From Silvibacterium dinghuense (GTDB taxonomy: Bacteria > Acidobacteriota > Terriglobia > Terriglobales > Acidobacteriaceae): a stretch of DNA of 64,000 nucleotides. A program made the translations under genes and the position numbers. Below the pieces are notes generated by a model. That model searched no databases. It was not told where the DNA came from and saw nothing but the letters and a program-made list of their open reading frames with translations. Below are positions 1 through 9,268 of this stretch, one piece after another. The stretch covers positions 1,178,001-1,242,000 of the forward strand of contig NZ_SDMK01000001.1 of NCBI RefSeq assembly GCF_004123295.1. Direction: 5' to 3'. Numbering within the stretch: position 1 is the stretch's first letter; every line of letters begins with the position of its first letter.

Positions 1-464
1 CTTTTCATCAGCTCCACGACGCCGTAAGAGCACAGCAGTGCGGAGAGGGCATAGGGGCGCCTCAAGACCGCTCCTAGAAACCTCGCAGCGCCGATACGCG
101 ACGCTGCGAGGTGCTGGCCCAACCGGCGCAATTCATTCTGGAAACCTACCGCCGCGGCGCCGGGGATGTAGCCAAGCGGTGTCCTCACCCGATTCCAATC
201 GACGTATCCCACATGAAAGCCACTTGCCGAAAGCAGAAGACTACCAAGGATTACGCCGGCGGCATTGATTCTGGGAGCGGCGACAGGATGGCGTGATTTT
301 TGCCGAAGCGCATAGTCGGAAGCGATCCACAGGAAACCGACCGCGGTCTCCAGGTTCGGGTGCAGACCTCGCCTGAAGAGGAGACCTGCATTTCCAGCCA
401 TCAGGCTGATCGCTGTCACTGTGGGAGCGATACGGATCAGACGACTACGAACCACAGCAAACAA
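1..464 (-). CDS. Partial membrane protein of unknown function (3' end lies beyond the left edge)
   Basis: On the minus strand the frame is open from just after a TGA at 495-497 to base 1, about 154 codons without a stop. A TTG at 464 is preceded by GAGG with 8 nt spacing; a GTG at 419 is an alternative. The translation has about four hydrophobic segments (around TVTAISLMAGNAGLLF, AVGFLWIASDYA, GVILGSLLLSASGFHVGYV and YALSALLCSYGVVEL) separated by basic loops, as expected for an inner-membrane protein. I do not recognise the family. Because the 3' end is missing, length and function cannot be judged. The plus-strand frames over the same bases give low-complexity, unconvincing proteins. Confidence 0.5.
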   Translation of the reverse strand, partial: MFAVVRSRLIRIAPTVTAISLMAGNAGLLFRRGLHPNLETAVGFLWIASDYALRQKSRHPVAAPRINAAGVILGSLLLSASGFHVGYVDWNRVRTPLGYIPGAAAVGFQNELRRLGQHLAASRIGAARFLGAVLRRPYALSALLCSYGVVELMK

Positions 465-669
465 GCAGAGAACCTCGATAAAGCGACTCAGCTCTCAATT
501 GTAAGGGAGTGCGCCTTCTGCATCGATTGCGTCCGGCTTGTATGGAATCGTTGCGTTGCTCATCGACCGGGGATCGTATCGCTATGTTGGCTTATCACCA
601 GCTATGTATGCCTTCTGCGAAGGGTGTTTCTCGAGACCAGGCACCATTCTCAGGAGTGGCAGGCAGCCA

Positions 670-1674
670 TCACTGAATCCTTTGAAGTTCTTTTTGCAGC
701 GCCACCTTGCATTCTTGCGCAGTGAATTTGTGATTTGTCTTAGCCCCGGCATTCCATTCGGCGTTCGGCACGTTAACAACGTCTCCGTGATGCTTCTCTA
801 CAATGTCCAAACGCATATCGATCACAACACCATCTTCGTCGCATTGAAAAAAAACTCCCTCAGTGTCCAGCAGGTACATTCCCCCTTGCAGCTCATAGTG
901 ATCGCCGAAAGACTTGCCTTCCATTCCCTTGGTAAAGCTCGGCTGCTTTTCATCCATTCGCGTTCTATCAAGTACTTCCACCTCGTTCGCTTTAGGATGA
1001 ATGATTAACGTCGTCGTAGTGGTGCCAGAAAGCCCGCGCTCCACATCGGTGGCAATCACTTCATCACGGCTCCATGAAGCTATGTGATAAGTCTGCGTGT
1101 CAACATTAATGCTCCCTAGTTGCGTATATGCCTGTGTCTCTGTGCAGGAATTCGAATCGTCCCCAGCATCTTTTGCTTCGGTATAGATGCAATCCAATTT
1201 GACAGCGTTTGCATCGGCAACAGGTTGCTGTCCTGGATCAGAACTGACGGGTACCCAATAGCCTTCCACATAAAGGTGGTGATAGTTACGAATTTCAGAC
1301 AGATGCACATGCAAGTCGCTCTCGGTGCGGTGCCATTTTGGAGGAGCCACAAAGCCATAGGTAAGATCACTCACCACATAATTCATAGCTCCGGAGTCCT
1401 TTGGGTTTAGCGTCTCGTAAATCTGCACGCACGTATGAAGTTTGCGGCTAAAAAATGCGCGGTCAGCCTCGCCTTTCTTATCTTCTGCCGATAGTTTGGA
1501 GAGACTGTCGTTCAATTTAGCTGTGCAATATGCATCCATGTCTTGCTGAAACGTCATTTCATTTGCCGCAAGGCCATTCGGGAGAGCGTTCTGCGCTTCT
1601 TCGTCGAGACTAAGACCAAGTATTCCCACCGCCACAATCACCAATAGCGCAACACGGCCTACTGAACCCTTCAT
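670..1674 (-). CDS. Secreted protein of unknown function
   Basis: This gene encodes about 334 residues. The start at 1674 is preceded by GGAGGA at ideal spacing, better than the further upstream codon at 1710. The N-terminus (MKGSVGRVALLVIVAVGIL) is a basic-then-hydrophobic signal peptide or anchor. The rest is soluble and polar, with several cysteines (CTAKL, HTCVQIY, LDCIYTEA, NSCTE, FFQCDED, QECKVAL) that could form disulfides after export. It contains no repeat or catalytic motif that I recognise. The base composition is visibly less GC-rich than that of neighbouring genes, so a more recent arrival is possible, but this is inference only. Confidence 0.75.
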   Translation of the reverse strand: MKGSVGRVALLVIVAVGILGLSLDEEAQNALPNGLAANEMTFQQDMDAYCTAKLNDSLSKLSAEDKKGEADRAFFSRKLHTCVQIYETLNPKDSGAMNYVVSDLTYGFVAPPKWHRTESDLHVHLSEIRNYHHLYVEGYWVPVSSDPGQQPVADANAVKLDCIYTEAKDAGDDSNSCTETQAYTQLGSINVDTQTYHIASWSRDEVIATDVERGLSGTTTTTLIIHPKANEVEVLDRTRMDEKQPSFTKGMEGKSFGDHYELQGGMYLLDTEGVFFQCDEDGVVIDMRLDIVEKHHGDVVNVPNAEWNAGAKTNHKFTAQECKVALQKELQRIQ

Positions 1675-2173
1675 ATGTCCTCCGCTCTCCTTCGGGCTGG
1701 AAATCAGCATACGGTGTCACAGCGGATTTGGCGCTCAAAATGTAAATCAGGCAAGACATCGAGTCCAACAACCCTCCTCACAATCGTTGCTGTAAGCCTC
1801 TACGCGAATCCGGTCGATCTCACTCGGTGACACGCTGATTGTCCGACGGTGCAGTTCTATAACCATGCGGTCAGCGAGGATCATGCAAAGAGAGCTCGAT
1901 CTTCTCGGCGTTGGTCATAGCCACGGCTGAACATGAGTACCGTGAAGCCGGCTTCTCGCCAGACGCCCGGCGCCTGAGAATTCCACTCCTCGAACAGACC
2001 CGTCCGGCCCGCGACCAGCAGGAGAGCCGTAGAAATCAGCGCCGATCAAACAGCCTTGCGGTTTGCGCCTGTCCGAGCAGGAATCCGCAGGTTTCTCCGC
2101 TCCGCAGAACGGGAAGCCGTCCTGCTCCGGTCGAAATGACAACCTTTTTACAGAAGCTATAAGTGAATACGAC
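1675..2173. other. Intergenic stretch with a B repeat and a possible gene remnant
   Basis: No convincing gene is present. On the minus strand around 1905-2040 a short frame encodes a hydrophobic start followed by a polar tail (ISTALLLVAGRTG... ending RALFA), but it lacks a ribosome-binding site and a good start codon, so it may be a decayed secreted-protein fragment. A B-family repeat occupies 2086-2142, next to the 3' end of the gene at 2174. The upstream region of the secreted protein at 670-1674 lies at 1675-1800. Confidence 0.5.
2086..2142 (+). repeat. B-family dispersed repeat
   Basis: It begins GCAGGTTTCTCCGCTCCGC and ends GGTCGAAATGACAA, the two conserved ends of family B in this window. 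Its ATGACAA end faces the 3' end of the minus-strand gene at 2174, about 32 bp away. Confidence 0.75.
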
Positions 2174-2707
2174 TTAGTCCACTTCGATGATGCGGAGCTC
2201 GGGATATTGCTGGTTCCAGCTATCCGGCACGTGATCGAAGATCAGGCGGAATTCCCGTGTCTCGCCCGGCTTGATGGGCGCGGCCGAGACCGGCTGCGTG
2301 TCCACGTAGGGCTCGTGCGTGCGGATCAGGTTCAGCGCCAGGGTGCTCTTCTGCGCCAGGATGCCGGTGAAGTCGTGGAAGGCCACCTGCACGGTGATCC
2401 CGGTGACAGTCTTTGTCCCACTGTTGGTGATGTTGCCGTCGATGTAGGTGAGCTGCGCGCCGGCCATGTTCGAGGTCTGGCTCATCTTCACGTCGGTGAT
2501 CTTCAGGTTCGCCGCATAGGGATCGGGAGCCGCAAGGCCCGCGCCGCCCGGGTTCGCCGGCTGCGCGTGGTGACTCATCACCAGCAGCCCGGCCACGACC
2601 AGGAGAATGAACACTCCGGCAATGATCCAGGGCGCAAGCGAGCGAGGCTCCTTCGCGGCCTGGTCCACGGGGCTGAGAAAGCTGTTTTGGGGGTCGCCGG
2701 AGGCCAT
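2174..2707 (-). CDS. Membrane-anchored protein, DUF2393/FxLYD-like
   Basis: This 177-residue protein has a short cytoplasmic N-terminus, a single transmembrane helix at about residues 26-45 (WIIAGVFILLVVAGLLVM), a Pro/Gly/Ala linker and a C-terminal beta-sandwich-like region of about 110 residues. The pattern 'GNITNSGTKTVTGITVQVAF' followed by 'KPGETREFRLIFDHVP' is typical of FxLYD/DUF2393-type extracytoplasmic domains, in which one copy of a duplicated beta-strand motif is compared with another. Topology is therefore N-in, C-out. It is transcribed alone, with a B repeat just past its stop. The function of this family is not known to me. Confidence 0.8.
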   Translation of the reverse strand: MASGDPQNSFLSPVDQAAKEPRSLAPWIIAGVFILLVVAGLLVMSHHAQPANPGGAGLAAPDPYAANLKITDVKMSQTSNMAGAQLTYIDGNITNSGTKTVTGITVQVAFHDFTGILAQKSTLALNLIRTHEPYVDTQPVSAAPIKPGETREFRLIFDHVPDSWNQQYPELRIIEVD

Positions 2708-3040
2708 CAGAGTGATTTTAGAGCAAAACCGGAGCAGATGAGGCTTTTACCCTCCCGCCTCCAAGCAAAGCCTGGACGGGGCACCCCGGTTCTTCTCTAT
2801 TTGAGAAGGCAAACCCTCAGCTCGCGACCAGCGGAAGCGGAGACCGAAGGCGTATCGCCCTGCGCGCAGCAGGCAATGTGTCCCAGGGAGTAACAACTTT
2901 GCTTCTTTTTGCTATCACTTTGCAAAATACGCATCGAAACCGGGGCACAATACATCCAAGCAGAGTACCCCCGTCTGCAACTTGTTTGTGTTCCTGTCAT
3001 GGCAGGACCGACGCAAGATTTCTGCCCGGGCAGAACCGAA
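2708..3040. other. Intergenic stretch dominated by an A+C composite repeat
   Basis: No gene is supported here. An A-type hairpin repeat (2751-2789) and a C element (2820-2875) form the same composite unit seen at several gene 3' ends, but no gene end abuts this copy. The remaining bases up to 3040 show no clear promoter. Confidence 0.5.
2751..2875 (+). repeat. Composite A + C repeat
   Basis: The A part (2751-2789) reads CTCCCGCCTCC...GACGGGGCACCCC. The C part (2820-2875) contains CTCGCGACCAGCGGAAGCGG, then CCGAAGGCG, and ends in CGCCCTGCGCGCAGCAGGC. The same order and spacing recur at 5556-5683, 13794-13983, 15103-15232 and 22781-22906. Unlike those copies it is not joined to a stop codon. 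Confidence 0.75.
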
Positions 3041-3184
3041 ATGAGAAAGCATCCTCCCCAACCCGCTCCGACCGCACTCGGTACGATACGCATGCCGCGT
3101 TCCACGCGCGAGACGTCCGATTACGTCTATCAGGTTGCGACGGTAGCCGCGGCGCTGCTCCTGCTGCTCAGCTCCGCGCTCTAG
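3041..3184 (+). CDS. Possible small single-pass membrane protein (47 aa)
   Basis: This short frame starts at ATG 3041. It encodes a polar, proline-rich N-terminus containing MPRSTRETSDYVYQ, followed by a strongly hydrophobic tail (VATVAAALLLLLSSAL) ending at the stop, which is typical of a tail-anchored small protein. An internal ATG at 3092 is an alternative start. The ribosome-binding site is weak. It is isolated between an A+C repeat and a B repeat. Support is only the polar/hydrophobic organisation, so this is tentative. Confidence 0.4.
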   Translation: MRKHPPQPAPTALGTIRMPRSTRETSDYVYQVATVAAALLLLLSSAL

Positions 3185-3281
3185 TCCGTATCCCCATATA
3201 GCCATCACAACCGGGGCAGGATAGCTTTATCGTCCTGCGGTTTGTCTCCCACCGGCGGGTTCTTGCCTGCGTAGACAGGCC

Positions 3282-3332
3282 GCAGGTCCCTCCACTTCGC
3301 TCACCTCCGGCTCGCTCCGGTCGGGATGACAA
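3282..3332 (+). repeat. B-family dispersed repeat
   Basis: It starts GCAGGTCCCTCCACTTCGCT and ends GGTCGGGATGACAA. Its ATGACAA end faces the 3' end of holA (minus strand, ending at 3389), about 57 bp away. Confidence 0.8.
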
Positions 3333-3388
3333 GGCAGTGGTAAGTTTTTTATCTCCTATGTCCTCTAGGTCGATACGACCTAGCATCC

Positions 3389-4522
3389 TTACAACTCCAT
3401 CGCATACTGCAGACTGCCGTCTGCGGCGCCTGCGCGCGGCTCACGCGTCAGATCGAAGACCAGACGCTCCAGCACCAGCGCCTTATCCGGCGGCTGCGAG
3501 CGCAGCTCGAGATCGGCACGCGCGATCAGCCGCAGCGCGCGGGTAATCTCGCGGCTCGACTTGTAGCGGCGCGCCTGGCGGATCAGGTCTTCGGCGGCGA
3601 AGGGCGGCATGCGAAAGCCCTGCCACAATGCCTGCCAGATGGTTCGCGAATCACGCACGCGCTTTTCGAGAATCACCAGCATCTGGCGGAAGGTGCGCGC
3701 CAGCATGTAGAGGTGCCCAATGGCCGAGTCCTCGCCGCCATCCGAAGCATTGAGCAGCCCGTGCAGGAGCTTCAACGCGCGCGCCGTGTCGCGCTGCGAG
3801 ATGGCGTCGGTCAGCTCATAGAGCGAGCGCTGCTTGGCGGCGAGCACCATGGTCTCCACGTCGCCGAGCGTCACCTGCTTCTTTTCTCCGGCAAAGAGCA
3901 CCAGCTTGTTCCACTCGCTGGCGATCAGCATCATGTCCGCGCCCAGCGCGTCGGCCAACTCGCGCGCCGCATCCTGCTCAAAGCGCACCCCGGCCCGCTC
4001 GCTCTCGGCGACGATCCACTTGAAAGCATCGGCTTCATCCACACGCGCCAGCTCGATCACACCGCACCAGTCGCCCAGCGTCTCGCGGATGCGGTCGTAA
4101 CGCGTCTTGTCTTCCATGTCCATGCGGCGGGGATCGGAGGGAATACGCAGGTGGTCGGCAATGAAAAGCACCAGGCTCTGCGGATTCGGCGCGCGGAAAT
4201 AATCCTCGATCGCGGCGAACTCATCCTTTTTCGAGCCGCGCGTATAGAGCCCCTTGAGGCCGCGTACGAAGAAGACCTGGAAGGGTGCCATCAGCGACGA
4301 GGTCCGTGCGCGGTCGAGCACCTCGAAGATGCTCACCTCGGCCAGATCCAGATCGGAGAGGCAGAAGTCCCGCATCTCCGCAGGCACAAAGGCGCGGATC
4401 ACCGCCTGGCGGCAGCGCTCATAGAGAAAGATTTCGTCCCCGGCCAGCACATAGCCCGGCCGCAGGCGATTCTCCTTCACTTCCGCTAGAAAACGGTCGG
4501 TCGCCGCGAATCCCGCACCCAT
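3389..4522 (-). CDS. holA: DNA polymerase III subunit delta
   Basis: This 377-residue protein is the delta subunit of the clamp loader, which opens the beta clamp during chromosome replication. The N-terminus (RPGYVLAGDEIFLYERC) matches the family's opening strand, where a degenerate P-loop-like 'GDE' replaces a true Walker A. The middle shows LVLFIADHLRIP and DAFKWIV, and the C-terminal helical collar domain contains LYELTDAISQRDTARALKLLHGLL and LLARTFRQ-type helices. Length is normal for HolA (about 340-380). It lies just downstream of lptE on the same strand (43 bp gap), the same lptE-holA order as in E. coli, although leuS is absent. A B repeat follows the stop. Confidence 0.93.
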   Translation of the reverse strand: MGAGFAATDRFLAEVKENRLRPGYVLAGDEIFLYERCRQAVIRAFVPAEMRDFCLSDLDLAEVSIFEVLDRARTSSLMAPFQVFFVRGLKGLYTRGSKKDEFAAIEDYFRAPNPQSLVLFIADHLRIPSDPRRMDMEDKTRYDRIRETLGDWCGVIELARVDEADAFKWIVAESERAGVRFEQDAARELADALGADMMLIASEWNKLVLFAGEKKQVTLGDVETMVLAAKQRSLYELTDAISQRDTARALKLLHGLLNASDGGEDSAIGHLYMLARTFRQMLVILEKRVRDSRTIWQALWQGFRMPPFAAEDLIRQARRYKSSREITRALRLIARADLELRSQPPDKALVLERLVFDLTREPRAGAADGSLQYAMEL

Positions 4523-4565
4523 TACAGACGCTCCGTTCGCGGCGCAAATTTGGAATCAGCGCACA

Positions 4566-5084
4566 TCAGAAGGATTCCAGAATATCGGAGACCATGGCCT
4601 GCGCAAAGTCCCGCGAGAGACGCTGAATAGCCGCCGGATCTTCCTGAATAAACGTCACCAGATCGTCCGAAGTCTCATACTGCTGGCGGAAGAGGTAGGT
4701 GGAATTGTGGTACAGCTCGCGGTGATTGCGGTCGGTAACCACGACCTTGGCCCGCACGGTCACCTCGAAGCTCGAGGACTGGCCAGTTTCCGAGTTGTAG
4801 GTCAGCGGCACAATCGAAAACGCGGTAATCGTTCCGGTGAGCGTGGCGTCGGCATCGGCGGTGCTGCTTGGCGTGACCCGGTAGGAGGTGCGGCTGCTAA
4901 GCTCCTTCACTACCGCCTGCGTAAACTGCACCTCGACGTGGTACGACTGGCTGATGTTCTGGAAGACCGGAACCGCGAGCGTGTGCACCGTGGAGGGCAG
5001 ATGCGTAGCCGAGCCAGTGGTGTGGTAGCCACAGCCGGTGAGAGCGACGAGCAGGCAGGAAAGAACAGCGAACGCGGAACGCAT
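4566..5084 (-). CDS. lptE: LPS assembly lipoprotein LptE
   Basis: This 172-residue protein has a lipoprotein signal: hydrophobic FAVLSCLLVALTGCGYH with lipobox LTGC and acylated Cys18. After this comes the LptE/RlpB pattern: 'GYHTTG', a predicted secreted region with LAVPVFQN, then VEVQFTQAVVKELSSRTSYRV, and ATLTGTITAF, a short alpha/beta domain. LptE sits in the outer membrane, plugs the LptD barrel and helps deliver lipopolysaccharide to the cell surface. It is directly upstream of holA and likely cotranscribed with it. The presence of lptE supports a diderm cell with LPS-type lipid. Confidence 0.9.
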   Translation of the reverse strand: MRSAFAVLSCLLVALTGCGYHTTGSATHLPSTVHTLAVPVFQNISQSYHVEVQFTQAVVKELSSRTSYRVTPSSTADADATLTGTITAFSIVPLTYNSETGQSSSFEVTVRAKVVVTDRNHRELYHNSTYLFRQQYETSDDLVTFIQEDPAAIQRLSRDFAQAMVSDILESF

Positions 5085-5166
5085 GCATTGCTATTGTCTC
5101 GCATTTCTTGCTCAGGGCCTTATCTCGCATTTCTCGCTCAGGGAGCGCCTGACGGCCGGGCGCTCA

Positions 5167-5439
5167 TCACTCGGCCGTGGTCGGGTCGATGATGCTCCGT
5201 ACCCGGGCCACGTGATTGGCCGGAAAGCCGCCTTTGCGGGCATGCTCGCGCACCGAGGCCTCATCCGGAGCAATGTACACGCAGTAGACCTTATCGGCGG
5301 TGACGAAGCTCTCCACCCATTGCACCTGCGGCCCCATCTCGCGGAGCACGCCACAGGAGGTCTGCGAGACGGCACGCAGCTGCTCCGGGCTGAGGCTGCC
5401 TGCCCCTGGAATCTCCCGCTCGATGATGAATTTCGGCAT
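5167..5439 (-). CDS. DUF4242 domain small protein
   Basis: This 90-residue protein starts MPKFIIEREIPGAG and has the DUF4242 pattern throughout: 'SCGVLREMGPQVQWVESFVTADKVYCVYIAPDE', then 'VREHARKGGFPANHVARV'. This is a small ferredoxin-like fold family; a Streptomyces member has been described as nickel-binding, but that function cannot be transferred here with confidence. The conserved aromatic/acidic run WVESFV and the HARKGGFP histidine are intact. It stands between lptE and the aldo/keto reductase on the same strand and may be cotranscribed with either. Confidence 0.85.
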   Translation of the reverse strand: MPKFIIEREIPGAGSLSPEQLRAVSQTSCGVLREMGPQVQWVESFVTADKVYCVYIAPDEASVREHARKGGFPANHVARVRSIIDPTTAE

Positions 5440-5555
5440 GGCGACCTCGTACGCGGCGGCATGATCTCAGCCGTTGCCATCCGGCCGCCAGGAGCACGTT
5501 ACGCCGGAACTGCCCCCAGTAGCAAAGGAAAAGACCGACGGCCTCTGGTCTCCTC

Positions 5556-5683
5556 GCCTCCCGCCCAAGCGGAGCTTGGCGGGGCACCCCGGCTCACCTC
5601 CACCACGAAGCTCCCGGCTTGCGACCAGCGGGAGCGGAGGCCGAAGGCGAAACGCCTGGACGGCCAGTCCCGCGAAGCAGCTA
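5556..5683 (+). repeat. Composite A + C repeat fused to the aldo/keto reductase stop
   Basis: The A part (5556-5592) is CTCCCGCCCAAGCGGAGCTT...GGGGCACCCC. The C part (about 5618-5683) contains GCGACCAGCGGGAGCGGAGG, CCGAAGGCG, CGCCTGGACGGCCAGTCC and ends GCGAAGCAGCTA. The final CTA is the reverse complement of the TAG stop of the reductase gene at 5681, so the repeat supplies that stop codon. Confidence 0.85.
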
Positions 5684-6790
5684 GCGGGGCATGAGGCGGA
5701 AGAAGAGCGACTGTTTTGCGACCGGCTCGACCTTGGCTTCGAGCTCGGTCATCTGGGCCGGACTAAGCGGTGTAAAGGCACGGGCCAGCTCGGCACACTC
5801 TTCTACGTGTGCCACAGAGTCGCACCCGATGATCGCCGTGCTGAGCGGCAGCGAAAGGTTGTAGAAGAACGTCTCCCGCTTGGTGAGCGTGCCGGGAGTT
5901 GTGGCGATCGCGCCCGTTCCCTCCCAGGAGCGCTTCTGCACCTCCACCGGCGGAGGCGTCCAGCTCGAAAGGATGCGGCCGCGGGCCATCACCTTCATCC
6001 CGATCACGCCCATCTGCTTTTCGACAGCCAGGGGAAGCAGGTCTTTGGCGAAAGGATAGTGGTACTTGTCCGCAGCGTTGACGCCGAACAGAACCGTGTC
6101 GAAGGGAAAGCGACGGATGCACTCCATGAGCGCCTCGGGGCGGAAGCGGCCGGTCACGCCCAGATTGCGGACGATCTTCTGCTCCCGGGCCTCGATGAGC
6201 GCCTGGAGCGCGCCGTCCCTGGCGAAGATCTGATCCACATCCTCCTGGATGCCGACGTCGTGCAGCTGCCAGCAGTCGACGTGATCGGTATCCAGCAGCT
6301 TGAGCGAGAGCTCGATGTTCCGGAGCGCGGCGTCGCGGGTTCTCTCCTTGGTCTTGGTGGCGAGGAAAACCTTGCTCCGGCTGCCCTGCAACCCCTTGCC
6401 GAGATACTGCTCACTCCACCGCTCCGGACCACCGTAGATGGCCGAGGTGTCGAAATAATTGACTCCAAGTTCGAGCGCGCGCTGGATGATGGGCAGGGCG
6501 ATGTCCATGTTGTTGGGCTTTTCCAGCGCACCCTGACCGCCGAGTCCGAAGATGGCGACCCGTGCGCCGGTTTTGCCGAGATTACGCGTGGGCATCAGGC
6601 CCTGTACCGGCTCATCTGCCACAGGCGTAGCGGCGTCAATAGGGCGTGTATCGGCAGAGAGCGTATCGGCAGGGAACGTATCTGCGAGCGCCGCGGAGGC
6701 TGACAGGCCGGCGGCAATCGAGGCTCCCGTCTTCAGAAAGGTACGGCGGTTGGAACGAGCGGCATCGGGCAACGGTTCACCTGGCTTCAT
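5681..6790 (-). CDS. Tat-exported aldo/keto reductase
   Basis: The protein is about 369 residues from the start at 6790, which has GGAG at good spacing; codon 6862 upstream lacks one. The N-terminus NRRTFLKTGASIAAGLSASA is a twin-arginine signal peptide, so the enzyme is folded in the cytoplasm and exported. The AKR barrel follows: MPTRNLGKTG, then NYFDTSAIYGG with the catalytic Asp and Tyr, LATKTKERT with the Lys and WQLHDV with the His, completing the Asp-Tyr-Lys-His tetrad. The substrate is unknown; a periplasmic NADP-dependent AKR would need cofactor loaded before export. Its stop codon lies inside a C repeat. Confidence 0.88.
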   Translation of the reverse strand: MKPGEPLPDAARSNRRTFLKTGASIAAGLSASAALADTFPADTLSADTRPIDAATPVADEPVQGLMPTRNLGKTGARVAIFGLGGQGALEKPNNMDIALPIIQRALELGVNYFDTSAIYGGPERWSEQYLGKGLQGSRSKVFLATKTKERTRDAALRNIELSLKLLDTDHVDCWQLHDVGIQEDVDQIFARDGALQALIEAREQKIVRNLGVTGRFRPEALMECIRRFPFDTVLFGVNAADKYHYPFAKDLLPLAVEKQMGVIGMKVMARGRILSSWTPPPVEVQKRSWEGTGAIATTPGTLTKRETFFYNLSLPLSTAIIGCDSVAHVEECAELARAFTPLSPAQMTELEAKVEPVAKQSLFFRLMPR

Positions 6791-6867
6791 CGGATCTCCA
6801 GCGTCTCGAGCGAAAGTATATGCGTCGTGCGCGACGGCTCGAAAGATGGAACCTGATGCCAATGGAC

Positions 6868-6908
6868 TGCAGGTCCCTCCACTTCGTTCGCTTCGGCCGG
6901 GATGACAA
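6868..6908 (+). repeat. B-family dispersed repeat
   Basis: It reads CTGCAGGTCCCTCCACTTCG through TTCGGCCGGGATGACAA. The ATGACAA end faces the ftsH terminator and the ftsH 3' end at 6971, the usual B orientation. Confidence 0.75.
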
Positions 6909-6923
6909 GTTTTTGGGGGAAAG

Positions 6924-6951
6924 AAAAGCCCGGCTTTTCAGCCGGGCTTTT
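6924..6951 (-). terminator. Rho-independent terminator of ftsH
   Basis: A perfect 12-bp stem (AAAAGCCCGGCT / AGCCGGGCTTTT) surrounds a 4-nt loop, with a T run formed by the stem itself on either strand. It lies about 20 bp past the ftsH stop on the minus strand. Confidence 0.9.
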
Positions 6952-6970
6952 CGGTTTGGGTGGAACAACG

Positions 6971-8890
<1,920 letters not shown>

Positions 8891-9268
8891 GAAAAAACCT
8901 CATTTCTCATGCGGCGAACACAAAAGCCGGGAAGCCAGTGGAGCATTCCCTGATCGGAAACACTCGGGAACCGCTTTTCCGCTTTCCTACATTCGACGCC
9001 GGCAGCGGTAAGGAAGTAGCACCAGACGAACCATCTATTTACAGGAATATGAATCGCCGGGACCTCAGACACCCTATCGCTTGCCCTACATTCTACTCCC
9101 TCACTTCGGCAGCCTTTCGAGACAATTCATACTCCGGCCGGTTTTGCGCCATCCGGAAGAAGCCAGGCAGAGGCAAAGGGGAGCATTCACCTCTGCCGAG
9201 GGACGCTTAATTCATTGAAAGGAATGGAATTAACTGCAGACACGACCACCCGCCGGCCTGTATGCGCC
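8891..9268. other. Intergenic stretch between ftsH and a membrane glycosyltransferase-like gene
   Basis: No gene is supported here. The region must hold the minus-strand ftsH promoter, but no convincing -35/-10 pair was found. No repeat from families A, B or C was seen. Confidence 0.4.

Noticed and set aside
1915-2142. Minus-strand frame of 75 codons
   Set aside because: It starts inside a B repeat and reads out of it; probably chance.
2797-3105. Minus-strand frame of 102 codons
   Set aside because: It passes through a C repeat and lacks a start site; cysteine-rich nonsense.
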